NCBI GenBank assembly: GCA_030374805.1 | Contig: JARGSG010000218.1 | Location: 620,001 to 684,000 of the forward strand | Source of the DNA: Gracilaria gracilis | Taxonomy: Eukaryota; Rhodophyta; Florideophyceae; Gracilariales; Gracilariaceae | Reading direction: 5' to 3' | DNA length: 64,000 nt | Part shown: positions 44,580 to 55,292 of the stretch, piece after piece | How the letters are laid out: the number at the start of each line of letters is the position of its first letter | Numbering within the stretch: the first letter of the stretch is position 1 | The notes under the pieces: generated by a model | The model's input: only the letters and a program-made list of their open reading frames with translations | What the model was told of the DNA's origin: nothing | Databases searched by the model: none | Program-made: the position numbers and the translations under genes

Positions 44580-44891
44580 TGTTGAAATGGGGTTTGACTG
44601 AGATGAAGAGGTTTCCGAGGAATTGCTTTCCTCTTCGGTTTATTGAGTGTCTAGCTGTGTTTTATAGTCTACCATCAAGGATGAATACACAGCCATTGTG
44701 TTCCATGCGTGCTCCAAACCTTTGTTTAGAACAGCATGGATGTTGATCCGTCGTGGAACGTTCTGAGACCGCAACGCGCTGCACTACACATGCCAGCTGG
44801 TAGTCACCGCATAAGTTTACCAGAGACAAATTGTCTGTGCAGTACACAGTCTTACAGGACTGCTCGTGCAGGCGGCGTCAGTGTCGCTACA
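44580..44891 (-). repeat. Copia 2, 3' LTR
   Basis: 312 bp. A minus-strand TATAAAAC lies in the middle (about 44660). Differs from the other LTR at about seven positions. Confidence 0.92.
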
Positions 44892-47800
44892 TTCCCTCTC
44901 GTTCTAATATTCGGGTCTCGATTCGAGTCATGGCGCACAATCGTTTGTGTCCTACGGGACCAAGTGGTTTGGTAAACAAGTCCGCTCCTAATTCATTGCT
45001 CTTGCGGTACCCGATTCGCACGAGGTTGCGTTCTACCGAGTCTTTCACTAGATGGTACTTGACCTCTATGTGTTTGGTGCGTTCGTTGAGGACTTCATCT
45101 CGGGCAAGCGTGATCATTCCCTGATTGTCTTCGAATATGTCGATACATTTTTCGGAGTGACCAAGCAGTTCGTTCATTAATCTTCTTAACTTATTCCCTC
45201 TCGAACTGCAAATGACATAGCCACATATTCCGCCTCCAAAGTAGATTGGGCGACAACTGTCTGCTTCTTACTACGCCATGAGATCGGTCCACCACCAAAC
45301 GTGAAGACGAAACCACTTGTTGACTTTCTATCGTAACGATCACCGGCAAAGTCAGAATCAGATGTACCTTCTAAAACCACTGCGCTTCCTGCTTTGTACT
45401 CAATCACAGAATTCTTTGTGGCATATAGGTAATTCAAAACTTTCTTAGCAGCATTCCAGTGTTCCCGGGTGTGGCGCGTCATGAAACGAGCCAAGTATCC
45501 TACAGAGAACGAAATGTCCGGTCGTACAGTGTTGCACAAGTGCATCAATGACCCCACTAATTCACGAAATGAAGTTTCGTCTGCATTCTCGTCATCTGAT
45601 TTGTGAAAGTGTGTGCTCTGGAGTGGGACATTGACAGCAGCAGCTGTGTCAACTCGAAACTGTTGAGCCAAACGTTCAATCAAAGGCGCATTATGAACAG
45701 GTAGTGCTTTTCCATTACTTCTACGCTCGATGATCATTCCAAGAAACTTCCGTGGCTTATTATATACTCGGATCTGAATATATTTTTGCAGTTTCTGCAC
45801 AAAGTGTAGTATATCATCTTGGCGTCTGCCGACTACCAGACCATCATCCACGTACACTAGTATCAGTAGGCGATATTGTCCAACCTCATAGAAGAAAAGG
45901 CCTGGGTCGTTTTCAGACAGCTTGCACCCCAAGTCACGCATGATCATCTTAAACTTTCTACGCCAGGCTCTAGCCGCTTGCTTGAACCTGTAGATGGATT
46001 TCTTGAGCTTGTAGAAATGGTCAGGCTTTGTCTGGTTCATGAATCCTTCTGGTTGGCGCATGTACAGTTCTTCGGAGAGATCACCATACAGGAAAGCTGT
46101 GCATACATCGAACTGTACAGCTTCCATTCCATAGGCTGCCATAACTGATAACACTGCTCTAACGGTGCTGTACTTGACAACAGGTGAAAAGAGCTCAGTG
46201 TAATCTATACCTGCTCGCTGGGTAAAGCCACGAGCTACAAGACGTGCCCGATAGCGCTCGACACTGCCTTTCTCGTCGTGCTTCTTCAAGAATAACCAAC
46301 GATTGGTGATTGGTTTGCAGTTCTGCGGACGCGGGACTAATTCCCCGACCGATCACTCCTTCATGTGATTCATTTCTTCTTTCATGGCCGCCTTCCACTA
46401 TGGGGCCTCTGCGCCAGTGATTGCTTCTCGAACAGTCAAAGGGCTATCATTGTCGTCATTGCCCATGATGTTACCCGTGAGCATTGCGAGGACAGTATCT
46501 GGAGTGAAACGCTGTGGCTGTTGTCTCGATCTGGTCGAGCGTCGTGGCTCGGGAGGGTAGTGTGTCACTAATTCAGGGTCGTAGGAATACTCTCCATGTG
46601 CATCCATGAAAACAAGGTCGTCTTCATCTTCTTCATCCTCCGAGACAACTTCTTTCTTCACGGTTTTCTGATTCCAGTCCACTTCCATGGCTTCACTCTT
46701 CATATCCAGAATCGTTGCTTCATCTTCCATAGCATCGACTTCTTGGACGTCGGCTAGGTCCACTTCGTCGGCAAGTAGTGTTATGGTGGCCTTCGGCCAT
46801 CCCGTAATATCCTCATTGAAGGTTACATCCTCAGAGATCATTACTTTGTTCTTCTCAGGAACATATACCCTGTAGCATTTTCCGCGTTCGTAGCCAACGA
46901 GGATTCTCTTAATCGTCCGGTTCTTGTATTTGGCGCTCCTCTTACGGTGATTTTTGGGAATGTGCACGTAACACTGCGCACCAAATGTGCGTAAGTGTGA
47001 GATATTCGGCTTCTTACCCGTGAAGATCTCAATTGGTGTCATATCAGGTTCACCATCTCTACGAACAAATGTTCGGTTCCTGAGATAGTTCGCTGTGGTA
47101 ATAGCTTCTCCCCACAGCTGACTGCTACGAGGAGTACCTTCCACCACTCGTAACATTGTTCTCGCTTTGTCGTTGAGGGTGCGGTTTAGCCTCTCGGCTT
47201 TACCGTTAGATTCCGGGCTTTACGCAGGCGCTGGTTCGAGTTGGATTCCCTTCGTCCGAAGGCATAGAGACATACTCTCAGAAAGGTATTCACCGGCATT
47301 GTCATATCTAATCCGCTTTAGCTTCTTTCCAGACTGTGTTTCGAATAAGGCGATCATATCTTTCACCCTATCATTAACCTGAGTTCTATCCCTGAGAAGC
47401 CTGATTGCAGACAAGCGACTCTTGCCATCATACAACGAAACGAAATATTGGGATTTCGATAGTGTTTGAACATCTACAGGTCCCAGGACGTCTGTATGCA
47501 CGAGCTCCAGTACCTCGATTGCAGTTGGAGCAGTTAGCGGTAGTCGTGGGACTCGCGTAGACTTTCCCTCTGCACATGGCTCGCAGTGGCCAATGGCACT
47601 CAGCTTAGTCTTGGGAACGCCTGTGACAAGATTAAGAGTCTTCCGGAGATAGTCAAGAATTGGATGAACAAGCCTCTGATGCCATAACTCAGTGAACTTC
47701 TGGTTACCACGTACAATCAAAGATGTACTCGTGTTTTCGGCAGTGGGGTACACCCCCAGCTCATACAGTCCTTCAGCTATTTCTCTACCCATTGTGAGAA

Positions 47801-49007
47801 GCTGATTAGTCTCTTGGTTCAGTATCAAAGCCGTGCCATTGCCTTCTGCATTAGTCAGGAATACCGCCATGTACCCTCTACGATGGATTGCACTGACCGA
47901 GATGAGGCTACACATGAGGTCTGGTACATACAAGAAGTTATGTAGGTAAGTCTTAGTAAGGATTCCCCTTTCATTTGGTGCCCAACATTGTGCTCTGCCT
48001 TCCCCTGCAACAATAACCTTGGTGCCATCACCAATGGATACATTCTTCTTCGACGACGGTCGTAGTGTTGATGAAAAATAGCTCTTATTGTTCGTAATGT
48101 GCCTGGATGCACCGGAGTCAAGATACCAGCATTGTTTCTGACCCTTATGAACTTCGTGGTTGGCAACCAGAGCCGTGTCCTTCAGAGCTACGCTGTTCGA
48201 GTGGTCACCAACATCATAAGTGAGAATAACAGTTTCCATTTCAGCATCATCAGAGTGCTAACACTGTGTTACAGGAAGAGCTGCTACACTGTCCGATTCA
48301 TTCCTGTCGTCTTGGCCGGACTGACCCTTCTTGTTTGACTTCTTTCCCTTGTACCGTGGACTATCAGGGTTTTCCCAGCAGTCCTTCTTTACATGCCCCT
48401 TCTTACGACAGTGGTGGCATCTGATCGAGCGGGAGGATCGCTTGGTGTGTATCTGAAGAGCTTTGGTCTGAAACCCATTGACGTTTGAGCCTCACCTATG
48501 CTTGTCGAGTTGTCCCTCTCGAACAATCAACCTTGGTACAGCGTCTTTCAAACTAGCCCCGGTCTGGTTTATCACCTCAGCCGTGACTTCAAACTCCTTC
48601 GTTAGACCTCTCAGTATGGCTCTCAGTCTTTCAGCATCAGACACTGTCTGTCCTATGCTACCAAAATTTATCTCTATGACTGACAATCGATTGATGTAGT
48701 ACAGAACGCTCTCAGATGCGTCCATCTGCATGTCCTGGTATCGTTCGAGTAGTGCTTCGATACTTGCCTGCGAAACCATTTTGAAGTTTGATTGTAGCGT
48801 GTGCCACACCTCAAAAAGATTGCGCATCTTCATCACTAGCGCCACACAAGATTCATGAACGGAGAGCAATATGCACGTGAGTGCAGTATCGCAGCGGGTA
48901 TCATACTTCTTCCTTCCTTCATCGTCTTCAGGTCTTGCTTCTGCGCCACTCACAATTTGCCACACACCCTTTGACCTAAAGACTAGTTCAATTTTGTGTG
49001 ACCACAT
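44887..49007 (-). pseudogene. Copia 2 gag-pol polyprotein, multiple stops
   Basis: One frame from gag to RNase H. Gag (KADNYFMWSHKI just upstream, FEVWHTLQSNF), CCHC knuckle CHHCRKKGHVKKDC (about 48420-48380), protease YLDSGASRHIT, integrase zinc site and core (LVHTDVLGPV, IRYDNAGEYLS, ESNGKAERLNRT), RT with FDVCTAFLYGDL and an intact YVDD, RNase H (STLEAEYVAMS, DNQGMITLA, RTKHIEVKYHLVKD). Nonsense codons at 48492, 48258, 47220, 46398 and 46353 (first base of each on plus), all without frame change. A one-base shift and stop at about 45186 precede the last RNase H part. Catalytic motifs are otherwise normal. Confidence 0.9.
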
Positions 49008-49145
49008 GAAGTAGTTGTCTGCTTTGAGCAGTGGAATGCAAAGCCTTGAACAATGATTCCGACATCCTCGATTAGCTACGGGATGTCAAAGAGGGAAGTC
49101 GCAGAAGTTGAACTTGTTGACTGTGCGTATAGGGGCCCGATAACC

Positions 49146-49456
49146 TGTTGAAATGGGGTTTGACTGAGATGAGAAGGTGTCCGAGGAATTGCTTTCCTCT
49201 TCGGTTTATTGAGTGTCTAGCTGTGTTTTATAGTCTACCATCAAGGATGAATACACAGCCATTGTGTTCCATGCGTGCTCCAAACCTTTGTTTAGAACAG
49301 CATGGATGTTGATCCGTCGTGGAACGTTCTGAGACCGCAACGCGCTGCACTACACATGTAGCTGGTAGTCACCGCATAAGTTTGCCAGAGACAAATTGTC
49401 TGTGCAGTACACAGTCTTACAGAACTGCTCGTGCAGGCGGCGTCAGTGTCGCTACA
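49146..49456 (-). repeat. Copia 2, 5' LTR
   Basis: 311 bp, near-identical to 44580-44891, followed outward by the target duplication GTTTC. Confidence 0.92.
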
Positions 49457-49592
49457 GTTTCCTGAACAATTTGGGCACCAAGGACATAGCAAATTGTGTA
49501 AAATGAATCTCATGACTTTGTTTTACTCGCTTGTTCTCCTAAAAACAGAAACTATCGCAACACAAATCAGTCATCTCGGTTCGAACAGAACG

Positions 49593-50471
49593 TTAACGAC
49601 GCTCTCTTCCCTCTTCATCCTGTCTGCGGCGTGCCTCCTGGGCAAGCCTTCCCCGCCTACCGGAATGGCTTTGACAGGCATTCAAGCCGCTCAAGTGTGT
49701 CCTCAGATGCGCGTGTTGCACAAACCGTCTACCACAGTGCTCGCACACATACCTCCGCGGCTTGTGAATCAATTGATGTCTTTTGAACTGAGAGAGCGCG
49801 TAGTTCACGAACGTGCACCCCTCGTTCTGGCACCTGTACGGTTTGCACTTGATTTTGTGCTTTGGAAGATCCATCACCCGCTTTTTGCAATCACTACACT
49901 GCGTCTTGTGATCATCACTAGAACGCTGCAACCCACTTGCAGACGGTCGCGAACTGGGATCCGCAGCGCTTTCGCCAGACCTCACGTTCGAAGGTCCAGC
50001 GGCGTGGAAAGACCTCGCCCTTTGTAAATCACCTTCTTCCCTACCAGAAGGACCCCCAAAAGATGGGCGTCCACCGCTTCCAGATCTATGTGCGGATCCA
50101 GATGGGGAGTTGAGCAGATCTCTAATCGATGTAACCCTGCCTGAAGGTGCAGCTACTGAAGAAGGACCTCCCCTTTGTTCGAAGCGCCCTTCTCTCGCTC
50201 GACGATCTGCAGGCTGTCCAGATGACGAGCGAGACCTGCCACTATTGCTTCCAGATCTGGATGTAGGATTGAGCAAATCGCCAATCGCTGTCACCCTGCG
50301 TCGAGGGTCGGAAGGACTACCTTGCTGTCTAGACTGCTCACGCTCGCTATCACCTTCAGAACTGCTTGCGCGATTGAGAAGGTATGGCAAGCCCATTCTA
50401 CGAGATGACGGCCTTCTATTGTGGCCTTCGCCGTCTCCGGCACCGCCAGAAGAAGACGGGAAAAAGCTCAT
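49593..50471 (-). CDS. C2H2-type zinc-finger protein with repeated I-x-D-L-L-N motifs
   Basis: 292 codons from a true ATG. Residues 1-190 are a disordered Ser/Gly/Arg-rich region with a repeated short motif: VTAIGDLLN (60-68), VTSIRDLLN (113-121) and the weaker GLPYLLN (27-33). C-terminal zinc modules: C192-x2-C195...H205-x3-C209; C214-x4-C219-x12-H232-x3-H236; C243-x2-C246-x12-H259 with a later Cys/His as fourth ligand. The tail is Arg/Glu rich. This suggests a nuclear DNA- or RNA-binding regulator. The repeated hydrophobic motifs could be cofactor docking sites (inference). The Copia 2 element lies 132 bp past the stop codon, so it probably affects only the 3' flank. Upstream frames continue only briefly. 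Confidence 0.75.
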   Translation of the reverse strand: MSFFPSSSGGAGDGEGHNRRPSSRRMGLPYLLNRASSSEGDSEREQSRQQGSPSDPRRRVTAIGDLLNPTSRSGSNSGRSRSSSGQPADRRAREGRFEQRGGPSSVAAPSGRVTSIRDLLNSPSGSAHRSGSGGRPSFGGPSGREEGDLQRARSFHAAGPSNVRSGESAADPSSRPSASGLQRSSDDHKTQCSDCKKRVMDLPKHKIKCKPYRCQNEGCTFVNYALSQFKRHQLIHKPRRYVCEHCGRRFVQHAHLRTHLSGLNACQSHSGRRGRLAQEARRRQDEEGRERR

Positions 50472-51937
50472 GATTTGTGCTTTGAAAACTGAAAGGCTGG
50501 CTCAGAAGTTGTACAAGTAGATACTTTGTGTGTTGAACTGCTTTTTTAGTGGGGATCATCATTGCTGAGAGACGTTGAGTTTTATTTATCCCACTCCCCC
50601 AGATGAAATCTAACCTGAAAGCGCATCTTTCTTTGAAAGAATTGAGAGCTCGGCAAAGGTAAGAGATTGCACAATGTGGAATATGATTCGTCTCATATGT
50701 TCAAATGTTTGTGAACGAGATTGGCAACACTATATATGAACAGGTATTTCTAGCTTGCGTGTGATAGAAGTTTGTGCTACGCCTGCGAAGGACTGAGCAT
50801 TTATATGAAACGTAGAGGACATGCATCTTTTTGGGCGCTTACATGTCAAAGGTTGGATTATCCTTTAAACCGTTAAACATTTACATATTATAAATTGGAA
50901 TATTGATGAAGTATAATACAATCTCCCGAATATATATGGATGCCATTTGCCAAGCGGCTCGGCGAGTTGGGAATCGAACGTACTCGGAGCGAGCGAAAGC
51001 TCTGCTGGGATCCCACAAGCAATGTGTAACTTTGTCTTCTCGAGCCATGTCAGCTGAAGCAAGTCGCCAACGAGCCCGAGTGTAACAGCCTCAAGGCATT
51101 CTGAAAGAATGCAACTCAGGCCCTTGAAAACAGGTAGTGCAAACATGCTCGCTCCCTTTATCCATAGAACACTTCCGCTAAAACTTCCGCCATCTGGAAG
51201 ACACGCGCACCACGTCGCCAAGACGCTATCCTGGACATCTAGATTTCTCGAGGACGTTGACGAAAGATACGGTATCTTGCCGCCTGGTTCGGTTATAAGT
51301 TTATCGGACATGAAAAGGAACCAAGGCACCGCAATAGTTTCCTCCCTCAGAATGGATGGGCTTCGAAGCACGTGGTATACGTGGCGTGCGTGGCTCCGGA
51401 AATAATTGGCAACGTTTCTCGTCGACTTTTTCGTTTGGAACCACCCCGCTCTATGTAGCAAAAATCTTGATTCTGACGAGAAACTGACATAACAAACTAC
51501 GATGTTGGTCTGTTCAAGAAATTCCGTACTACTTGTAGAGGTTTTGAACAAAGGAGCTTTTTCAGCACATGCTTTCGATGGGCTCTGGGAAGAGCCGAAG
51601 TTACCGAACAAGTACTCATTTGGCTTTATTCCTTTAGCAAATTCTCATGTCCGAAAGAGGCCAAGAGAGGATGGCTTTCCTAGCAAAACAGCAGTGCATG
51701 ATACGCAGCAAAAAAAAATGTAGAGCGAATCATCTATGCTTTCGTGGCCTGATGTGATTCACCTTGCAGACCGATGCTCCAACTGTTAAAAATATTCTTG
51801 AAAGTATACAGTACAGATTAACATGCCGACTTCTAAGACATGCTCATGGGCGTGTCCATCAGTATAAAAGCGATTTCTGTTTGTCATGTGCCACTTTCAA
51901 GGTCATATATAAGATTTTCTACCGTACTTCAAGAAAC
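50472..51937. other. Intergenic, one long non-ATG frame
   Basis: A 248-codon minus-strand frame (50865-51611) begins with TTG, has no domain and is opposed by shorter plus frames, so it is not called. A TATATAAG motif at about 51905 precedes the cysteine-rich gene by some 30 bp. Confidence 0.4.
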
Positions 51938-52867
51938 ATGCGCTCAATATACGTGCTCTACCTTCTATTTCCGATAACCGTCCTCGCAGTAAGAGAGCAT
52001 ATACCGAGCTCTTCCTGCCCTGCCGGGTCAGAGTTAATCGACGATGGATCCTGCAAGCCATGCGATGCAGGTACAGCTGGGGACACTGGTCACTGTTTTA
52101 CGTGTCATCCGTCAACATTTCAACCACATGAAGGACAGAGTGAATGCTTAAGTTGCCCGCCACTTACTTATTCTCAGTTTGGAAGTACTTCTTGTTTTCC
52201 TTGTCCGGACGGTCAGGCTTGGATGCATGTCAGCAACTCCTGCGACTCCTGTCCTCCAGGATGGGCTTATGATGAATTTGGTTCCTGTTGGGAGTGCCGG
52301 TCAGGATTTTACAAAGCCGAAGAAGCTATTGCGCCATGTTTGCCGTGTCCATCAGGTTGTCACTCTTTGCCAGGGTCGGCAAACTGCACAAAATGTCCCG
52401 AGAATCAAGCCCTTTTTCGCAACGGTAGTTGCGGCTCATGCCCCGCCGGAATGCATTTCGAACAGTTCTCGGGGAAATGTGTTACTTGTGCTCCAGGGAC
52501 TTATACTGATGCGGAAAATGCGATGCTCGAATGTCCGCCCCAGTGTGAGATTTCGAGCTCACAACACTGCATCTCATGTCCAATGGGAGAGAACTTCATT
52601 CGTAGAGAAAACAAGTGTGGGAAATGTAAGCCTGGTATGCGCTATGACCTCGCACATATGGATTGTGTGGAATGTGGATTCAACGAGTATGGTACATTCC
52701 ATCTATACTGCAACAGCTGTTGGCCGGGAACCTTTGCCCGTCGGAGATCTTCAACTTGTTTTCTGTGTCCTCCCGGAATGGTGTACCGCGCTGATATAGA
52801 CCAATGTGGGCCGTGCGCACCGAACGAGCGATATGATCCAGATCTTGCCGGCTGCGTTAGACGCTGA
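51938..52867 (+). CDS. Secreted cysteine-rich protein, GCC2/GCC3 (ephrin-receptor-like) repeats
   Basis: 309 codons from the ATG at 51938, just after TATATAAG. Residues 1-17 (MRSIYVLYLLFPITVLA) form a signal peptide. The remainder is a string of roughly 40-residue Cys repeats of the form C-x-P-C/G...C-x-x-C-P-x-G-x-(F/Y/M), for example CPPGWAYDEFGSCWEC, CPAGMHFEQFSGKC and CKPGMRYDLAHMDC. They match the GCC2/GCC3 pattern seen in ephrin receptors and many algal and protist surface proteins. No membrane anchor follows, so it is probably secreted or extracellular-matrix associated. The frame is open 58 codons further upstream only by way of a TTG. A larger relative lies at 55293-57116. Confidence 0.8.
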   Translation: MRSIYVLYLLFPITVLAVREHIPSSSCPAGSELIDDGSCKPCDAGTAGDTGHCFTCHPSTFQPHEGQSECLSCPPLTYSQFGSTSCFPCPDGQAWMHVSNSCDSCPPGWAYDEFGSCWECRSGFYKAEEAIAPCLPCPSGCHSLPGSANCTKCPENQALFRNGSCGSCPAGMHFEQFSGKCVTCAPGTYTDAENAMLECPPQCEISSSQHCISCPMGENFIRRENKCGKCKPGMRYDLAHMDCVECGFNEYGTFHLYCNSCWPGTFARRRSSTCFLCPPGMVYRADIDQCGPCAPNERYDPDLAGCVRR

Positions 52868-53998
52868 TGGTTTCAGTACATGTACTTGTTTTGCAGAACA
52901 TGGGATAAACTTGCATGAAGTTTAATGAAACTAGTAATGCTACTCTCCTTCAAACAACCCTTTGTATCATATACAAGTAACTGTCTACGAGCATCTATGA
53001 TTCTTGAGGCATTTTGAACGATGAACGATGATGAAACTATTTCGCAGTTTCTCAGAGATGAAATTTTTTTGAGTACTAACACGTGGCCACGCCCAAGTCT
53101 CCACGTCACACAACTTGAATAATTCTAACGCAAGCAAAAATTGGGTTTTCAAACTTACACTTTGATTAAAGCATGCAAGTCCTTAAATACTTTAACAATA
53201 CGGAAATTATTAATTATTTTTCCCTCAGTTCCCAGTAGTTATTTGCTGCGTTTTCAGGTTCAACACCTTTTTCAGGAAGTGCATGAGATCGAATATTTCT
53301 TCTTCTCTTTGATCCTAGTGAGTTGGCAGGTTAATTGTAATCGAGCATTTTATCGGAGGGTCTTGCCGCCGGCGATCGGACATCCATCTTTCTACCCGCG
53401 ATCAGCTTGTGTCTTCGTCGCCTTTGCCGGCGATTGTCTACCCAGGTTGTCTTTTGACCCAACCGCCGTCCTTGTTACAAGCATCTGAGGTCGTCTTTTT
53501 ACCCTACCCGCCCTTCCACTTAGGAGCAGAGATGTCCATATGTGGCCCTCTAAGCGCGTAAGGTGTTTTCCTTACGGTGTAGCAGAGCACATGGCAGTTG
53601 TCGCTCTGTGTCTCCTACACTTCCCAAAAACAAAGATCGTAAAGATCGCTCTACAGAGCTAAGCGTAAGAAGTCAATAGTTCAATAGAAGAGAGTGATGA
53701 AATTAATTTAATCCTAATCCCATCAATTCTGGGTTCGTCCCATTCCTCGGGTCCATCGAATCCAATTTTGTTTTACTTGTACAGATCTGAGTATGTCCAC
53801 GTATTTCTATTTCCCAATTGGATTCCTATGCTGGACACTTCCAAACGATTAGAGTGACTTCACCTTCTAAAAACAGACAGTTATGATATATTTGAAGAAA
53901 AAGATATATAGTTTTGAATTAAAACTGCTCTCTTGATGAACCCGCACACTGATGGAAATCATCAAGAAACGTCAAATTCATAGCATGCGTGATACGTA
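52868..53998. other. Intergenic with possible decayed LTR
   Basis: 53330-53740 shows loose similarity to the Gypsy LTR 3' half and to 20470-20610 (GTCTTGCCGCC, GGCGATTGTCTAC, GCTCTGTGTCTC, CCAAAAACAAAG). It may be a solo LTR of a related family. Otherwise AT-rich without genes. Confidence 0.35.
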
Positions 53999-54550
53999 TC
54001 ACAGCCTCTTACCAATAACGGTGGTGACCATGATTGCATCTTCAAACAATAGCATCGCTGTCCCTCCGTTCAAGTTCCATTGCACTCCAAGACTGTCCCC
54101 ATAAATCTTCTCCCGAAAGTACGAGTTGCCTACCTCCAACCCAAGTGCCTGTGCCTCGTCCACGGCCATCAGCATGGCCACATTTAACATCTCTTTTGGT
54201 TCTGATGTTTTCACAATAAATGAGGAGCATAGAACTTCCGAATCGTTATCATTCACGCAAAACCTTTTTTCCTTCACCTGCTTGTACGACATCTCGATGG
54301 CGTTTCCATTTAGAAGAGCAGACCACTTCAACGGCGACTTGCCAACAACAACCCGTAACATATTCAGTTCCTCAAACATTTTCTTATCCCCTTCAAGCGT
54401 TCTTTCGAAGTTTCCAGGGCTTTTGAGATTGAAAGCGTCGTTGGGTGCGAACCTAGAGTATACATCCTTCTCCGAAAAGTACAAGTTGACATAGAGCTGG
54501 GAAGCTTCGCATTCGAATCTGGGCCCGTTCTTTCTACAATTCTTGGACAT
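53999..54550 (-). CDS. Hypothetical protein, 183 codons
   Basis: Starts at an ATG (MSKNCRKNGPRFECEASQLYVNLYF). No signal peptide or membrane helix. The composition looks globular (alternating hydrophobic and charged residues, for example MFEELNMLRVVVGKSPLKWSALLNGNAIEMSYKQV and ending LLFEDAIMVTTVIGKRL). I do not recognise a family. It lies between two secreted cysteine-rich genes in an AT-richer stretch without transposon features. Because the frame is ATG-started, well composed and far longer than its competitors, it is probably a real host gene. Confidence 0.55.
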   Translation of the reverse strand: MSKNCRKNGPRFECEASQLYVNLYFSEKDVYSRFAPNDAFNLKSPGNFERTLEGDKKMFEELNMLRVVVGKSPLKWSALLNGNAIEMSYKQVKEKRFCVNDNDSEVLCSSFIVKTSEPKEMLNVAMLMAVDEAQALGLEVGNSYFREKIYGDSLGVQWNLNGGTAMLLFEDAIMVTTVIGKRL

Positions 54551-55292
54551 GCTCTATCAGACGATTTAGCAAAGCTTAGTTAGACAAACTTAAGTTTTGC
54601 TCCGAACTGTTCCCTCAAATATTGAGTCCTTCATCCAGTTACCTTGCAAAAGAAACAAGAGTTTGATTTTAAAAATAACGTATGAGTTGATTTTTATATC
54701 CAGCCCCATCCTTGTGCTATATTTGTTCAGTTCAATTTTGGGCTTCATGGTTTGGTATGAATTATTCAATGTAACTCTCATCTAATAAAGTGAACAAAAA
54801 AGTATCTGCCATGTAGAACTACGTATATAAAACTAAAACTCATAACGAAGAGGTTTGCTCAACTCTCAAGCGTTCACTATGTTCTAGGATGGCCAACTCA
54901 TATAAAAGTACAAATAACATGTAAAAAAAAAGACTCAGAAAGTTGTTGTATTACGTATATTTGAGCGCCAAAACAACAAATTGCTCAGGTGCTTATTTTT
55001 TCAATAGATTCGGTGGGGCTCTGCTCTTCCACAAACGTATCCGAAAGCCAGTCTGCCCTCGAGAGACTCGTTTCAATCGTTTCGTTCTAATTCTTCAATC
55101 CTCTTCTTGATTTTTTTTCTTCTCAGCGAAACTAAGAACAGACAAGGGATAAACCAATTTAGTATTATACTGAGCCTCTGGCCGCCCCCCCAATATAATT
55201 CTTTTTTACCCCAGAGGTATGATCAGACTCTTCGAGGGAGACGTTCTCACAGAAGTTCATGTAAAATGCGAAGGAGATACTATTTGTGATCA
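54551..55292. other. AT-rich intergenic, nothing recognised
   Basis: Short chance frames only. It carries the promoter of the minus-strand gene at 54550 and the 3' flank of the cysteine-rich gene. Confidence 0.45.

Larger units (their letters stand above)
44580..49456 (-). mobile_element. Complete Copia (Ty1-like) retrotransposon, TSD GTTTC
   Basis: 4877 bp bounded by LTRs of 312 and 311 bp, with GTTTC immediately outside both ends (44575-44579 and 49457-49461). Minus orientation: LTR ends TGTAGCGACAC...CATTTCAACA. The primer-binding site GGTTATCGGGCCC (minus, 49133-49145) abuts the 5' LTR and resembles the half-molecule initiator-Met tRNA site used by Copia. The polypurine tract GAGAGGGAA abuts the 3' LTR. 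Only about 7 LTR differences (2%), so a fairly young insertion. Confidence 0.95.

Noticed and set aside
44887..49007. Reassigned stop codons as explanation of many in-frame stops
   Set aside because: TAA, TAG and TGA all occur inside frames, and host genes end normally with them. Independent nonsense mutations explain this better.
50960..51000. tRNA-like box B (GTTCGATTCCC on minus)
   Set aside because: The flanking bases do not form a T stem or acceptor stem.
50865..51611. 248-codon minus-strand ORF
   Set aside because: Starts only at TTG, no domain, opposed by plus frames, composition unremarkable.
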